NCBI GenBank assembly: GCA_963706685.1
Contig: CAVPMY010000005.1
Span: forward strand, 1-64,000
Length of the DNA stretch: 64,000 bases
Reading direction: 5' to 3'
DNA from: CADEEN01 sp963706685
GTDB taxonomy: Bacteria; Pseudomonadota; Gammaproteobacteria; Burkholderiales; Burkholderiaceae_C
In this document: in pieces, positions 44,151 to 52,895 of the stretch
Position numbering within the stretch: the stretch's first letter is position 1
How the letters are laid out: every line of letters starts with the position of its first letter
Position numbers and translations under genes: made by a program
Notes under the pieces: generated by a model
What the model was told of the DNA's origin: nothing
Databases searched by the model: none
What the model saw: the letters and a program-made list of their open reading frames with translations, nothing else

Positions 44151-45276
44151 TCAGGCCATCTGGCTGATCGTCTTGCGAAAGCGCGCCAGCGCGAACGAGA
44201 AGAACAGCGCGCCGATGCCGACGATGGCCAGGAACTGCGGCCACACCACGTCGAGCCCGGCGCCGCGGTACAGGATGGCCTGCGCGGCAGAGACGAAGTG
44301 CGTGGTCGGCGCGACCTGCATGATGCGCTGCACGAACACGGGCATGCTCTCGGCCGGCGTCGAGCCGCCCGACAGCATCTGCAGCGGCAGCAGCACCAGG
44401 ATCAGCAGCAGCGCGAACTGCGGCATCGACCGCGTCACGGTCGCCATGAAGATGCCGATCGCCGTGGTGGCGAACAGCGACAGCGCGGCGCAGGCCAGGA
44501 ACAGCGGCACCGAGCCGTTGATCGGTCACCTCGAGCGCGCCCTGCACGACGAAGACCAGCGACACCGCGGTGGCCAGCAGCACCACCAGGCCCATCGCCC
44601 AGACCTTGGCCGTCATGATCTCGGCCGGCGTCACCGGCATCACCAGCAGGTGCTCGATCGTGCCGTGCTCGCGCTCGCGGATCAGCGCGGCACCGGTGAG
44701 CAGGATGGCCACCATGGTGATGTTGTTGATGATGCTCATCACCGAGCCGAACCACGACATCTTCAGTGCCGGGTTGAAGCGCGCGCGCAGCGCCAGGTCC
44801 ACCGGCGGCGTGCTGGTGCCGCGGTAGCGCTGCACGAATTCGTTCACTTCGCCGCTCACGATCTGCTGGATATAGCCGCTGCCGGTGAAGGCCTGGCTCA
44901 TGCGCGTGGCGTCGACGTTGAGCTGCATCTCGGTCGGCTTGCCGGCCAGCACATCGCGCTGGAAGCCGGTGGGAATGGTCAGCGCGAAGGTGTAGACGCC
45001 GGCGTCCATGCCGGGATCGACCGCCGGCAGACTGATCATCGCCGGGCGCGTGAAGTGCGGCGGGTAGAAAGCCGAGGCGATGCGCGCCGACAGCGGCGAA
45101 GCGTCTTCGTCGACGATGGCGATCGGCGCGTTGTGCAGCGACTCGGGCATCGCCGTGGCGCTGGTGTAGACCGACAGCGTGAAGGTGTAGACCACGAACA
45201 CCAGCATGATCGGGTCGCGCCACAGGCTCCACAGCTCCTTGACGCCGAGGCGAAAGACATTGGATAGAAACCTCAT
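44151..45276 (-). CDS. yhhJ: ABC-2 type permease, YhhJ-like (one frameshift)
   Basis: About 375 residues. MRFLSNVFRLGVKELWSLWR, DPIMLVFVVYTFTLSVYTSA as first helix, a periplasmic loop of about 150 residues, then FNPALKMSWFGSVMSIINNI, TMVAILLTGAALIREREHGT, IEHLLVMPVTPAEIMTAKVW, and after a shift LFLACAALSLFATTAIGIFM, LPLQMLSGGSTPAESMPVFV, ALFFSFALARFRKTISQMA. The shift is an extra C at about 44523 (GATCGGTCACC for GATGGTCACC). ATG 45276 overlaps the RbbA-like stop. It partners the fused permease in a drug or lipid exporter of unknown cargo. Confidence 0.85.
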
Positions 45277-48067
45277 CACCTGTCCTGCTTCTTGAGCAGC
45301 ACGATCGCGAGCCCCAGGATCACCGGGATCGCGAGCAGCAGCGACCAGATCGACGCGTGCATGTCCGGCAAAGCTCAGCGCCTTGTTGAAGACGCCGCGG
45401 CTGACGTCGAGGAAGTGGGTCGTCGGATAGATGTGGCCGATGAAGGCGCCGATGCCTTCGAGCGACGATACCGGGTCGATCATGCCCGAGAACTGCACCG
45501 CCGGGATCAGCGTGCCGATCATGGCCAGGAACATCGCGGCGATCTGGCTCTTGGTGAAGGTCGAGGCCAGCAGGCCCATGCCGGTGGCGCACACCACGTA
45601 GGCCAGGGCGGCGGCGAGCAGGGTGACGAAGCTGCCCTTGATCGGCACGTCGAACATCGTCACCGCCAGCAAGGTCATCAGCAGGAAATTGAGCATGGCC
45701 AGGCCGATGTAGGGCAGCTGCTTGCCGAGCAGGAATTCGCTGCGCGTGACCGGCGTGACGTAGAGGTTGACGATCGAGCCCAGCTCCTTTTCGCGCACCA
45801 CCGACAGCGCCGTCAGCATGGCCGGGATCATCATCAGCAGCATCGGGATCACCGCCGGAACCATGGCCGGCAGGCTCTTGACGTCGGGGTTGTAGCGAAA
45901 GCGCGTTTCCACCGTGGCCGTGGCCGGCACGGCCTGCCTGCCGAACTGCGCCTGCGCCTGGCTCGCCAGCCAGCTGGCGTGCATGCCCTGACGTAACCCT
46001 GCACCGTCTCGGCGCGCGACGGCATGGCGCCGTCGATCCAGGCGCCGATCTGCACCGCCTGGCCGCGCTCGACGTCGCGCGCGAAGCCGGTGGGAATCTC
46101 CATCGCCAGTGACAGTTCGCCGCTGCGCATGCGGCGGTCGAGTTCGGCGTAGTCGGTGATCGGCGGCTCGCTCTTCGAAGTAGCGTCGAGCCCGACAGGT
46201 TCAGCAGGTAGTCGCGGCTCATCGCCGTCTGGTCGCGGTCGAGCACGGCAAAGGGCAGGATTTCACGTCCATGGTGATGCCGTAGCCCATGATGAACATC
46301 AGGATCAGGCTGCCCACCAGCGCCAGCGTGGCGCGCAGCGGGTCGCGCCGCAGTTCCAGCGTCTCGCGCAGCGTGTAGCTCCAGGCCCGCGCGAGGCTGA
46401 ACAAACCGCGCCGGTGGTCTGCCGTGCCCGCGTGCACCAGGCCGGTGCTTCGCCGGCGGCGTCCGCAGCCGCCTGCGGCGCGTCAGCGGCGCAGCGTCCG
46501 CGCTCTTGGTCGCGGCGCTGGCCTCTTCCAGATAGGCGATGAAGGCCTCTTCCAGCGTCTGCGGCGCCGCGCTTGCGCTACGATCTCCGCGGGCGTGTCG
46601 CTGACCAGCACCTTGCCGGCGTGCATCAGCGAGATGCGGTCGCAGCGCTCGGCCTCGTTCATGAAGTGGGTGGAGATGAAGATCGTCACGCCGTCGTCGC
46701 GCGACAGGTCGATCATCAGCTGCCAGAACACGTCGCGGGCGATCGGGTCGACGCCCGAGGTCGGCTCGTCGAGGATCAGCAGCTCGGGCTTGTGCATCAT
46801 CGCCACCGCCAGCGACAGGCGCTGGCGGATGCCCAGCGGCAGCGCGTCGGGCAGGGCGTCGCGCTCGTCGGCCAGGCCGAAGCGCTCGACCATCTCGTCC
46901 ACGCGCGTCGGCGATCTGCGCGGCCGGCACCTGGAACAGCCGCGCGTGCAGCACCAGGTTCTGCGCGCACGGTGAGTTCGCCGTAGAGCGAAAAGGCCTG
47001 CGACATGTAGCCGACGCGGCGGCGCGACGCGATGTCCTTGCGGGTCGACCTCGCTGGCCGAACAGCCGCGCCGTGCCCTCGCTGGCCGGCAGCAGGCCGG
47101 TGAGCATCTTCATGGTGGTGGTCTTGCCGCAGCCGTTGGAGCCGAGAAAGCCGAAGATCTCGCCGCGCCGGATGCGGAAGCTGACGTGATCGCACGGCGA
47201 CGAAGTCGCCGAAGCGCATGGTCAGGCCCTCGGCCTCGATGGCGAGTCTTCGACGTCGCTCTGCGGCAGCGGCGGCACGACCACTGCCTGGTGGCCGCGC
47301 CGCTGTTTCTTCCGGCAGCAGCGCGATGAAGGCTGCTTCCAGCGACTCGGTGCCGGTCTGCTCGCGCAGGTCGTCCGGCGTGCCGGTGGCCAGCACCTGG
47401 CCGGCATCCATCGCCACCAGCCAGTCGAAGCGCGTCGGCCTCTTCCATGTAGGCGGTGGCGACGATCACGCTCATGCCTGGGCGCTCGGCGCGGATGCGC
47501 TCGATCAGATCCCAGAACTGGCGCCGCGAGAGCGGATCGACGCCGGTGGTCGGCTCGTCGAGGATCAGCAGGTCGGGGTCGTGGATCAGCGCGCAGCACA
47601 GGCCGAGCTTCTGCTTCATGCCGCCCGAGAGCTTGCCGGCCGGGCGCGACAGGAACGGACAGCAGGCCGGTGCTGCGCGTCAGCTCGTCGATGCGGCGGC
47701 GGCGCTCGGCCGCGCCATGGCCGAACAGGCGGCCGAAGAACTGCAGGTTCTCCTCGACCGACAGCGTCGGGTAGAGGTTCTTGCCCAGGCCCTGCGGCAT
47801 GTAGGCGATGCGCGGGCAGACGCGGTTGCGGTGCGCCGCCTCGGCCATGTCGCCGCCGAGCACCTGCACCCTGCCCTGCTGCACCGCGCGCGCACCGGCC
47901 AGCAGCGACAGCAGGCTGGACTTGCCCACGCCGTCGGGTCCGATCAGGCCGACCATGCAGCCCGCGGGCATCTCCAGCGTGACGTCGTCCAGCGCCACCG
48001 TCTTGCCGTAGCGCAGGCCGATGTCCGTCAGGCTGGCGACGACCGAACTCGAGCCGCTCGGACTCAC
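45276..48067 (-). CDS. rbbA: RbbA-type fused double ABC ATPase and ABC-2 permease (frameshifted)
   Basis: About 930 residues, close to E. coli RbbA (911). First ATPase: SLTDIGLRYGKTVALDDVTL, GPDGVGKSSLLSLLAGA, LSGGMKQKLGLCCALIHDPD, LLILDEPTTGVDPLSR. Second ATPase: LTMRFGDFVAV, GSNGCGKTTTMKMLTGLLPA, RRVGYMSQAFSLYGELTV, LGIRQRLSLAVAMMHKPELL, ILDEPTSGVDPIARDVFWQL. Permease: LILMFIMGYGITMDV, PAMLTALSVVREKELGSIVN, LYVTPVTRSEFLLGKQLPYI, FSGMIDPVSSLEGIGAFIGH. GTG 48067 overlaps the adaptor stop. Frame shifts near 47660, 47430, 47305, 47245, 47195, 47045, 46970, 46910, 46575, 46180, 45990 and 45365. The operon order adaptor-RbbA-YhhJ equals E. coli yhiI-rbbA-yhhJ. Confidence 0.85.
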
Positions 48068-49147
48068 GGAGCGACCTTCAGCGCCAGTTCGGCCGGCCAG
48101 GGCGCCTGGTCGTCGAGCTTGAGCCAGGCCACGCCGGGCAGGCCGGTCTTGACCTGCCTCAGGTGCTTCTGCAGCAGCTCGCGGTCGATCTGGGCCTTGA
48201 CGCGGAACATCAGCTTCTGGCGCTCGCTGGCCGTCTCCACCGTCTTGGGCGTGAACTGCGCCGTGCTGGCGACGAACGACAGCCTGGCCGGAATCACGAA
48301 CTGCGGCGCCGCGTCGAGCACGATGCGCACCTCGGTGCCCAGTGCCAGGCGGCCGGCGGTCTGCTCGGGCACGAAGAAGGTCATGTAGACGTCGGACAGG
48401 TCGACCAGGTTCAGCACCTTGCCGCCGGCGCCGAGCACCTCGCCGGGCTGCGCGACCCGGTACTGCACGCGCCCGTCGCGCGGCGCGGTCAAGGCGCTGT
48501 CGGTGATGTCGGCCTTGATGCGGGCGACCGTCGCCTCGGCTGCGGTGACCGTGGCACGTGCACCCGCCACCTGCGTGACGGCGGCAGACCGCGCCGCCTG
48601 TGCAGCCGCCACCTGCGCGCGCGGCGGCCGTCAGCGCGGCCTCGGCGCTGCGCACCCGGGCGCGGTCGTCGTCGAGTTCCTGCTCCGACGAGGCGCCCTC
48701 GCGGGCCAGGGTTTCCGAACGGGCCAGGCGCCGCCGGGCGGCATCGAGGTCGCTCTCGCGCTGCGCGACCACGGCCTGCGCAGCGGCGACATCGCTTTGC
48801 CGCATCGCCACCTGGGCATTGGCGCTGTCGACCGCGCTCACGGTCTGCAGCTGGCGCGCCTGGGCTTCGTCGAGCTGCGCTTGCAGGGTCTGCACCTGCA
48901 TGTGCGCCAGCAACTGGCCGGCGGTGACGAAATCGCCTTCGTCGACCAGGATGTCCTTGACCCGCCCGCCGAGCTTGGTCGCGAGGTCGATCTCGGTGGC
49001 TTCGATGCGGCCGTTGCCGCTGATCATCGACGGAGCGCGGTCATCGCCGCGCAGCGACGTCCAGGCGTAGGCCACGGCGGCGGCGACGGCGATGCCGATC
49101 AACAGCGGTTTCAGGTTCTTCTTGAAGGCATTGAGCATGGTGTTCAT
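48064..49147 (-). CDS. HlyD-family periplasmic adaptor, YhiI-like (one frameshift)
   Basis: About 360 residues. One N-terminal membrane anchor (LKPLLIGIAVAAAVAYAW), lipoyl half-domain ISGNGRIEATEIDLATKLGG with RVKDILVDEGDFVTAGQLLA, a long coiled-coil hairpin (LDEAQARQLQTVSAVDSANA to SSEQELDDDRARVRSAEAAL), the second lipoyl half ALTAPRDGRVQYRVAQPGEV, and the beta-barrel VDLSDVYMTFFVPEQTAGRL. It bridges the RbbA/YhhJ pump to the outer-membrane factor. ATG 49147 overlaps the OMF stop (ATGA). A shift near 48620 lies in the coiled coil. Confidence 0.85.
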
Positions 49148-50631
49148 TCGGTGGTCCTCGGCCCCTGGGGCACGGGCGCAGTTCGGGTTGCCGCGACGGC
49201 ATCGGGCAGCGTCTGTGAACCACCGCCGAGCGCGGCATAGATCGCAACGCGGTTGGACAGCAGGGCGCGGCGCGACTGCACCAGCTGCTGCTGAGCCTGC
49301 AGCAGGTCGCGCTGAGCGTCCAGCACGTCGAGGAAGGCCGCGGCGCCGCTGTCGAAGCGCAGTTGCGAGAGCCGCGCGCGTTCGCTTTGCGCCGTCAGCG
49401 CCGCCTCGGCGATGTCGAGCTGCTCGTTCAGCCAGCGGCGCGCCGTCAACGCGTCGGCGACGTCGCGAAAGGCGCTCTGCACGGCGCTGTCGTAGGCGGC
49501 CAGCGCCAGCTCGCGCCGCGTGCGTGCCACCTCGAGGCTGGCTTCGCGCGCGCCGCCGTCGAACAGCGGCAGCGAGAGGGTCGGCGCAAAGGTCCAGGCC
49601 TGGGTGCCGGAGGCGAACAGGCGGTCGAGCTCGTTGCTCGCCGTGCCCAGCGAGCCGGTCAGCGCCACGCGCGGGAAGAAGGCGGCGCGCGCCGCGCCGA
49701 TGTTGGCGTGGCTGACCCGCAATCGGTGTTCGGCCGCGACGATGTCGGGCCGGTTGAACAGCAGGTCCGACGGCAGTCCCGTGCGCAGGGCGGCAGCGGA
49801 CGCTCGGGGATCGAGTGGCGTGTCGGTCGGCGCAAGCTCCACCGGCGCACCCACCAGCAGGGCCAGCGCATGGGCCTGGGCTTCGCGGGCCTGCGCCAAC
49901 TGGGCCGCCAACGACTGGGCCTGCGTCAGCAGGGTCTGCACCTGGGTCAGGTTCAGGCGCGAGGTGGCACCGACTTCGACGCGGCGCGTGGTGATGCGCA
50001 TCGACTCTTCGCGCGTCGACACGGTCTGGCGCGCCAGCGCCAAGCGCTCGTCGGTCTCGCGCAAACCCAGATAGCTGTCGGCCACCTGCGCGATCAGCAA
50101 CAGCGTGGCGGCGCGGCGCGCTTCGTCGGTGGCCAGGTAGCTTTGCAGCGCAGCGTCGTTGCGGTTGCGCACGGCGCCCCAGAAGTCGATCTCCCAACTC
50201 GCCAGCCCAACCGAGAGCTGGAACTGGTTGCCCACCGATGAACGGCCGAGGGGGCTCAGATCGGCAGGAACACGGCTGCGTTCGCCGCCGCCTTGCAGCC
50301 CGATGGCAGGCAGGCGTTCGCTGCGCTGGATCGAATAGGCGGCGCGTGCTTCGTCCACGCGCAGCACTGCAGTGCGCAGGTCGCGGTTGTGGGCCAGCGC
50401 CTGCTCGATCAGGGCTTGCAAGGCCGGGTCGGCAAAGTAGTCGCGCCAGCTCACGCGGGCAACGTCGGACGGCGCTGCGTCGCCGCCAGCTTGGTCTGCG
50501 GAAAACTGCGGCGGCACCGGCAGGGCCGGCGTGTCGTAGGGGGGCGCCAGGCTGGCGCAGCCTGCGAGCACGAGGCTCGCCACGGCCGGCAGGCCGGCCT
50601 TGCGAGCGAGGTGAAGCAATGGGGGTGACAT
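49144..50631 (-). CDS. Efflux outer-membrane factor lipoprotein (NodT family)
   Basis: 495 residues, intact. Lipobox SLVLAGC followed by ASLAPPYDTPALPVPPQF as in NodT/OprM-type proteins. Two repeats of the TolC fold, with SWRDYFADPALQALIEQALA, NRDLRTAVLRVDEARAAYSI, SWEIDFWGAVRNRNDAALQS, RPDIVAAEHRLRVSHANIGA with ARAAFFPRVALTG, and QLRFDSGAAAFLDVLDAQRD. First gene of the minus-strand export and fermentation cluster, 104 bases from the FNR-type box. Confidence 0.9.
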   Translation of the reverse strand: MSPPLLHLARKAGLPAVASLVLAGCASLAPPYDTPALPVPPQFSADQAGGDAAPSDVARVSWRDYFADPALQALIEQALAHNRDLRTAVLRVDEARAAYSIQRSERLPAIGLQGGGERSRVPADLSPLGRSSVGNQFQLSVGLASWEIDFWGAVRNRNDAALQSYLATDEARRAATLLLIAQVADSYLGLRETDERLALARQTVSTREESMRITTRRVEVGATSRLNLTQVQTLLTQAQSLAAQLAQAREAQAHALALLVGAPVELAPTDTPLDPRASAAALRTGLPSDLLFNRPDIVAAEHRLRVSHANIGAARAAFFPRVALTGSLGTASNELDRLFASGTQAWTFAPTLSLPLFDGGAREASLEVARTRRELALAAYDSAVQSAFRDVADALTARRWLNEQLDIAEAALTAQSERARLSQLRFDSGAAAFLDVLDAQRDLLQAQQQLVQSRRALLSNRVAIYAALGGGSQTLPDAVAATRTAPVPQGPRTTE

Positions 50632-50734
50632 GGCGGATGGACGTTCAGGAGGGGAGTGGATTGCGGATGGCGGGCGCCGGAACAGGCACCGCCAGCGGCA
50701 ACGAAGAATCTAGGCGCGACGGCCGGGGTTGCCC

Positions 50735-50748
50735 TTGATCTGGATCAA
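50735..50748. promoter_or_regulatory. Perfect FNR/Anr box TTGATCTGGATCAA
   Basis: Exact TTGAT-N4-ATCAA dyad, extended to CTTGATCTGGATCAAG (50734-50749). It lies between divergent genes, 104 bases before the outer-membrane-factor start and 48 before the TetR start. In this order such sites bind oxygen-sensing FNR/Anr or NO-sensing Dnr proteins. Confidence 0.7.
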
Positions 50749-50753
50749 GCTAC

Positions 50754-50771
50754 CTACCGACCAGTCGGTAG
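50754..50771. promoter_or_regulatory. 18-bp perfect palindrome, probable TetR operator
   Basis: CTACCGAC-CA-GTCGGTAG, 25 bases before the TetR start and 123 before the divergent outer-membrane-factor start. Size, symmetry and location fit an autoregulatory TetR site. Only five bases separate it from the FNR-type box, so the two regulators could interfere or cooperate. Confidence 0.7.
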
Positions 50772-50795
50772 CTAGAGTGTGCCATACTGATTTCG

Positions 50796-51470
50796 ATGAA
50801 GTCCAATCCACCGATGCCCGCGCCCGTGAACGCGACTGAGCGACAGCCGATCCCAAGGCCTGGTTCTCGCATCCGCCTGCACGCCGGCGTACGCATCCAA
50901 CAAATCCTCGACAGCGCCTTGCAAGAGTTCTCCGTACGCGGCTTCGAGGGCGCGCGCATGGACGCCATCGCCCAGCGCTGCGGTCTGTCCAAGGGCGGGC
51001 TCTACGCCCACTTCAGGAGCAAGGACGAACTCTTCGAAGCGCTGTTGACGCGGTCGATCGCCCCGCCCGACGTGAAGGCGATGGACCTGCCGCGGCCGAT
51101 CAAGGTGCGCGCGCTGGCGAAGTGGCTGGTCGATCAGATGTACGACTCGCTGGCCAATCCGAGCACCATCACGACGATGCGGCTGCTGATCGCCGAAGGC
51201 GCGCGCGTGCCGAACCTCGTCAAGCTGTGGGGAAAGCAGGTCAACGAGCCGCTGCTGGCGATGATCGGCGAGGCGCTGCGCGAAGCCACGGCCGGCCAGG
51301 GCCGCCGGCGCTCGGTCATCGTGCGCGAACCCTGGCTGGCCGCTGCGCCGGTGCTGCACGCGTTGATTGCGCAGTTGATTCTGGGTGAGTACCTCGAGAT
51401 CGACATGCAGCGATTGCGCAAGACCCACGTTGAGTTGTTGTGTGAATTGCTCGAACCGGCAGCGTCATAA
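50796..51470 (+). CDS. TetR/AcrR family regulator of the export cluster
   Basis: 224 residues, intact. N-terminal helix-turn-helix: IQQILDSALQEFSVRGFEGA, RMDAIAQRCGLSKGGLYAHF, RSKDELFEALL. The C-terminal ligand domain (VDQMYDSLANPSTITTMRLL, LGEYLEIDMQRLRKTHVELL) is of the larger type seen with export operons. It is divergent from the OMF-adaptor-RbbA-YhhJ operon across the palindrome at 50754-50771 and probably represses both. Confidence 0.88.
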   Translation: MKSNPPMPAPVNATERQPIPRPGSRIRLHAGVRIQQILDSALQEFSVRGFEGARMDAIAQRCGLSKGGLYAHFRSKDELFEALLTRSIAPPDVKAMDLPRPIKVRALAKWLVDQMYDSLANPSTITTMRLLIAEGARVPNLVKLWGKQVNEPLLAMIGEALREATAGQGRRRSVIVREPWLAAAPVLHALIAQLILGEYLEIDMQRLRKTHVELLCELLEPAAS

Positions 51471-51553
51471 GCAATCCACCGGACGGATGCTGGGCCATCA
51501 AGTCAATGCATTCGTCGTTTGCCCCTCAGAACTTTTTGAACCAAGGAATCCAT

Positions 51554-52123
51554 ATGTTGAAGAGAAATATCCTCGTCGCCATCGGTGCCGCCGCGCTGCT
51601 TGCCGCCGGCTGCACGACCACCAGCCAAACCGGGCGCGGCAGCCCGGAGAGCAAACGCCAGAGCATCGACGCCGAAGTCGATGCCGCGATGTCCAAGCTG
51701 TACGCCGAAGTGCCGAGTGCGCGCGAAATGGTCGGCAAGGCGAGCGGCGTGCTGGTGTTCCCGTCGGTCATCTCGGCCGGCTTCGTCGTCGGTGGTTCGT
51801 ACGGCCAGGGCTCGCTGCGCGAGGGCAGGCGCACGAGCGGCTACTACAGCACCGCCGCCGGCTCGGTCGGGCTGCTCGCCGGGGCCGACTCGAAAGCGGT
51901 CTACATCCTCTTCATGACCGGCGACGCGCTCGACCGCTTCAAGAAGAGCAACGGCTGGACAGCGGGTGCCGACGCGTCGGTGACGGTCGTCTCGAAGGCC
52001 GCCGACATGGGCGCCGACACCCGCACGCTGCGCGCCTCGGTGGTCGGCTACACATTGAGCAACGGCGGCCTGATGGCCGATCTGAGCCTGGACGGCACGA
52101 AGATCATGAAGATCGACCTGTAG
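51554..52123 (+). CDS. SYLF-domain (YSC84-like) lipoprotein
   Basis: 189 residues from ATG 51554, with AAGGA upstream; the frame extends to 51506 without a signal. Lipobox ALLAAGC. Domain: IDAEVDAAMSKLYAEVPSAR, EMVGKASGVLVFPSVISAGF, VVGGSYGQGSLREG, GYYSTAAGSVGLLAGADSKA with VYILFMT, and ASVVGYTLSNGGLMADLSLD. The family binds phosphoinositides in eukaryotes; bacterial members are envelope lipoproteins of unknown role. It precedes the export ATPase by four bases. Confidence 0.88.
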   Translation: MLKRNILVAIGAAALLAAGCTTTSQTGRGSPESKRQSIDAEVDAAMSKLYAEVPSAREMVGKASGVLVFPSVISAGFVVGGSYGQGSLREGRRTSGYYSTAAGSVGLLAGADSKAVYILFMTGDALDRFKKSNGWTAGADASVTVVSKAADMGADTRTLRASVVGYTLSNGGLMADLSLDGTKIMKIDL

Positions 52124-52127
52124 CCCG

Positions 52128-52891
52128 GTGAACGCGAAGGCCGACAACGCCGCCGAGGATCGCCACACTGCGGCTGAACCGATCCTCAGTGCGCGCGGCC
52201 TGACCAAGACCTACCGCATGGGCGAGGTCAGCGTGCACGCGCTGCGCGATGTCGATCTCGATCTGCACGCCGGCGAGCTGCTGGTGCTGCTGGGCGCTTC
52301 GGGCAGCGGCAAGTCGACGCTGCTCAACATCCTCGGCGGCCTCGATGTCGCCACCAGCGGCACGGTGTGCTACAGCGGCGGCGAGCGCGAGCTGCACCTG
52401 GACGAGCTCGACAGCGACGGCCTGACCGAGTACCGGCGCGCACACGTCGGCTTCGTCTTCCAGTTCTACAACCTGATCCCGAGCCTGACCGCGCGCGAGA
52501 ACGTGGCGCTGGTGACCGACATCGCGCGCGACGCGATGTCGCCCGACGACGCGCTGGCGCTGGTCGGCCTCGAAGACCGGCTGGACCACTTTCCGTCGCA
52601 GCTGTCCGGCGGCGAGCAGCAGCGGGTGGCCATCGCACGCGCCGTCGCCAAGCGGCCGGACGTGCTGTTCTGCGACGAGCCGACCGGCGCACTCGATGCC
52701 GAGACCGGCAAGCTGGTGCTGCGCGTGCTCGAACAGGTCAATCGCGAGACCGGCACGACGATTGCGATCATCACCCACAACGCCGCTATCGGCGGCCTCG
52801 GCGACACGGTGCTGCGCATGAGCAGCGGCGAGATCGTCGAGCGCAAGCGCAACGAACAAGCGCGCCAGACGTCGACGAGATTGTGTGGTGA
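52128..52891 (+). CDS. MacB/LolD-type ABC export ATPase (frame ambiguous at 3' end)
   Basis: About 254 residues. LSARGLTKTYRMGEVSVHAL, Walker A GASGSGKST, HVGFVFQFYNLIPSLTAREN, LSGGEQQRVAIARAVAKRPD, Walker B VLFCDEPTGALDAETGK, H-loop ITHN. GTG 52128 starts four bases after the SYLF gene. The likely end is VDEIVW with TGA 52889-52891, requiring a shift near 52860. As given, the frame stays open into the permease, so a natural ATPase-permease fusion cannot be excluded. Confidence 0.8.
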
Positions 52892-52895
52892 GTCG

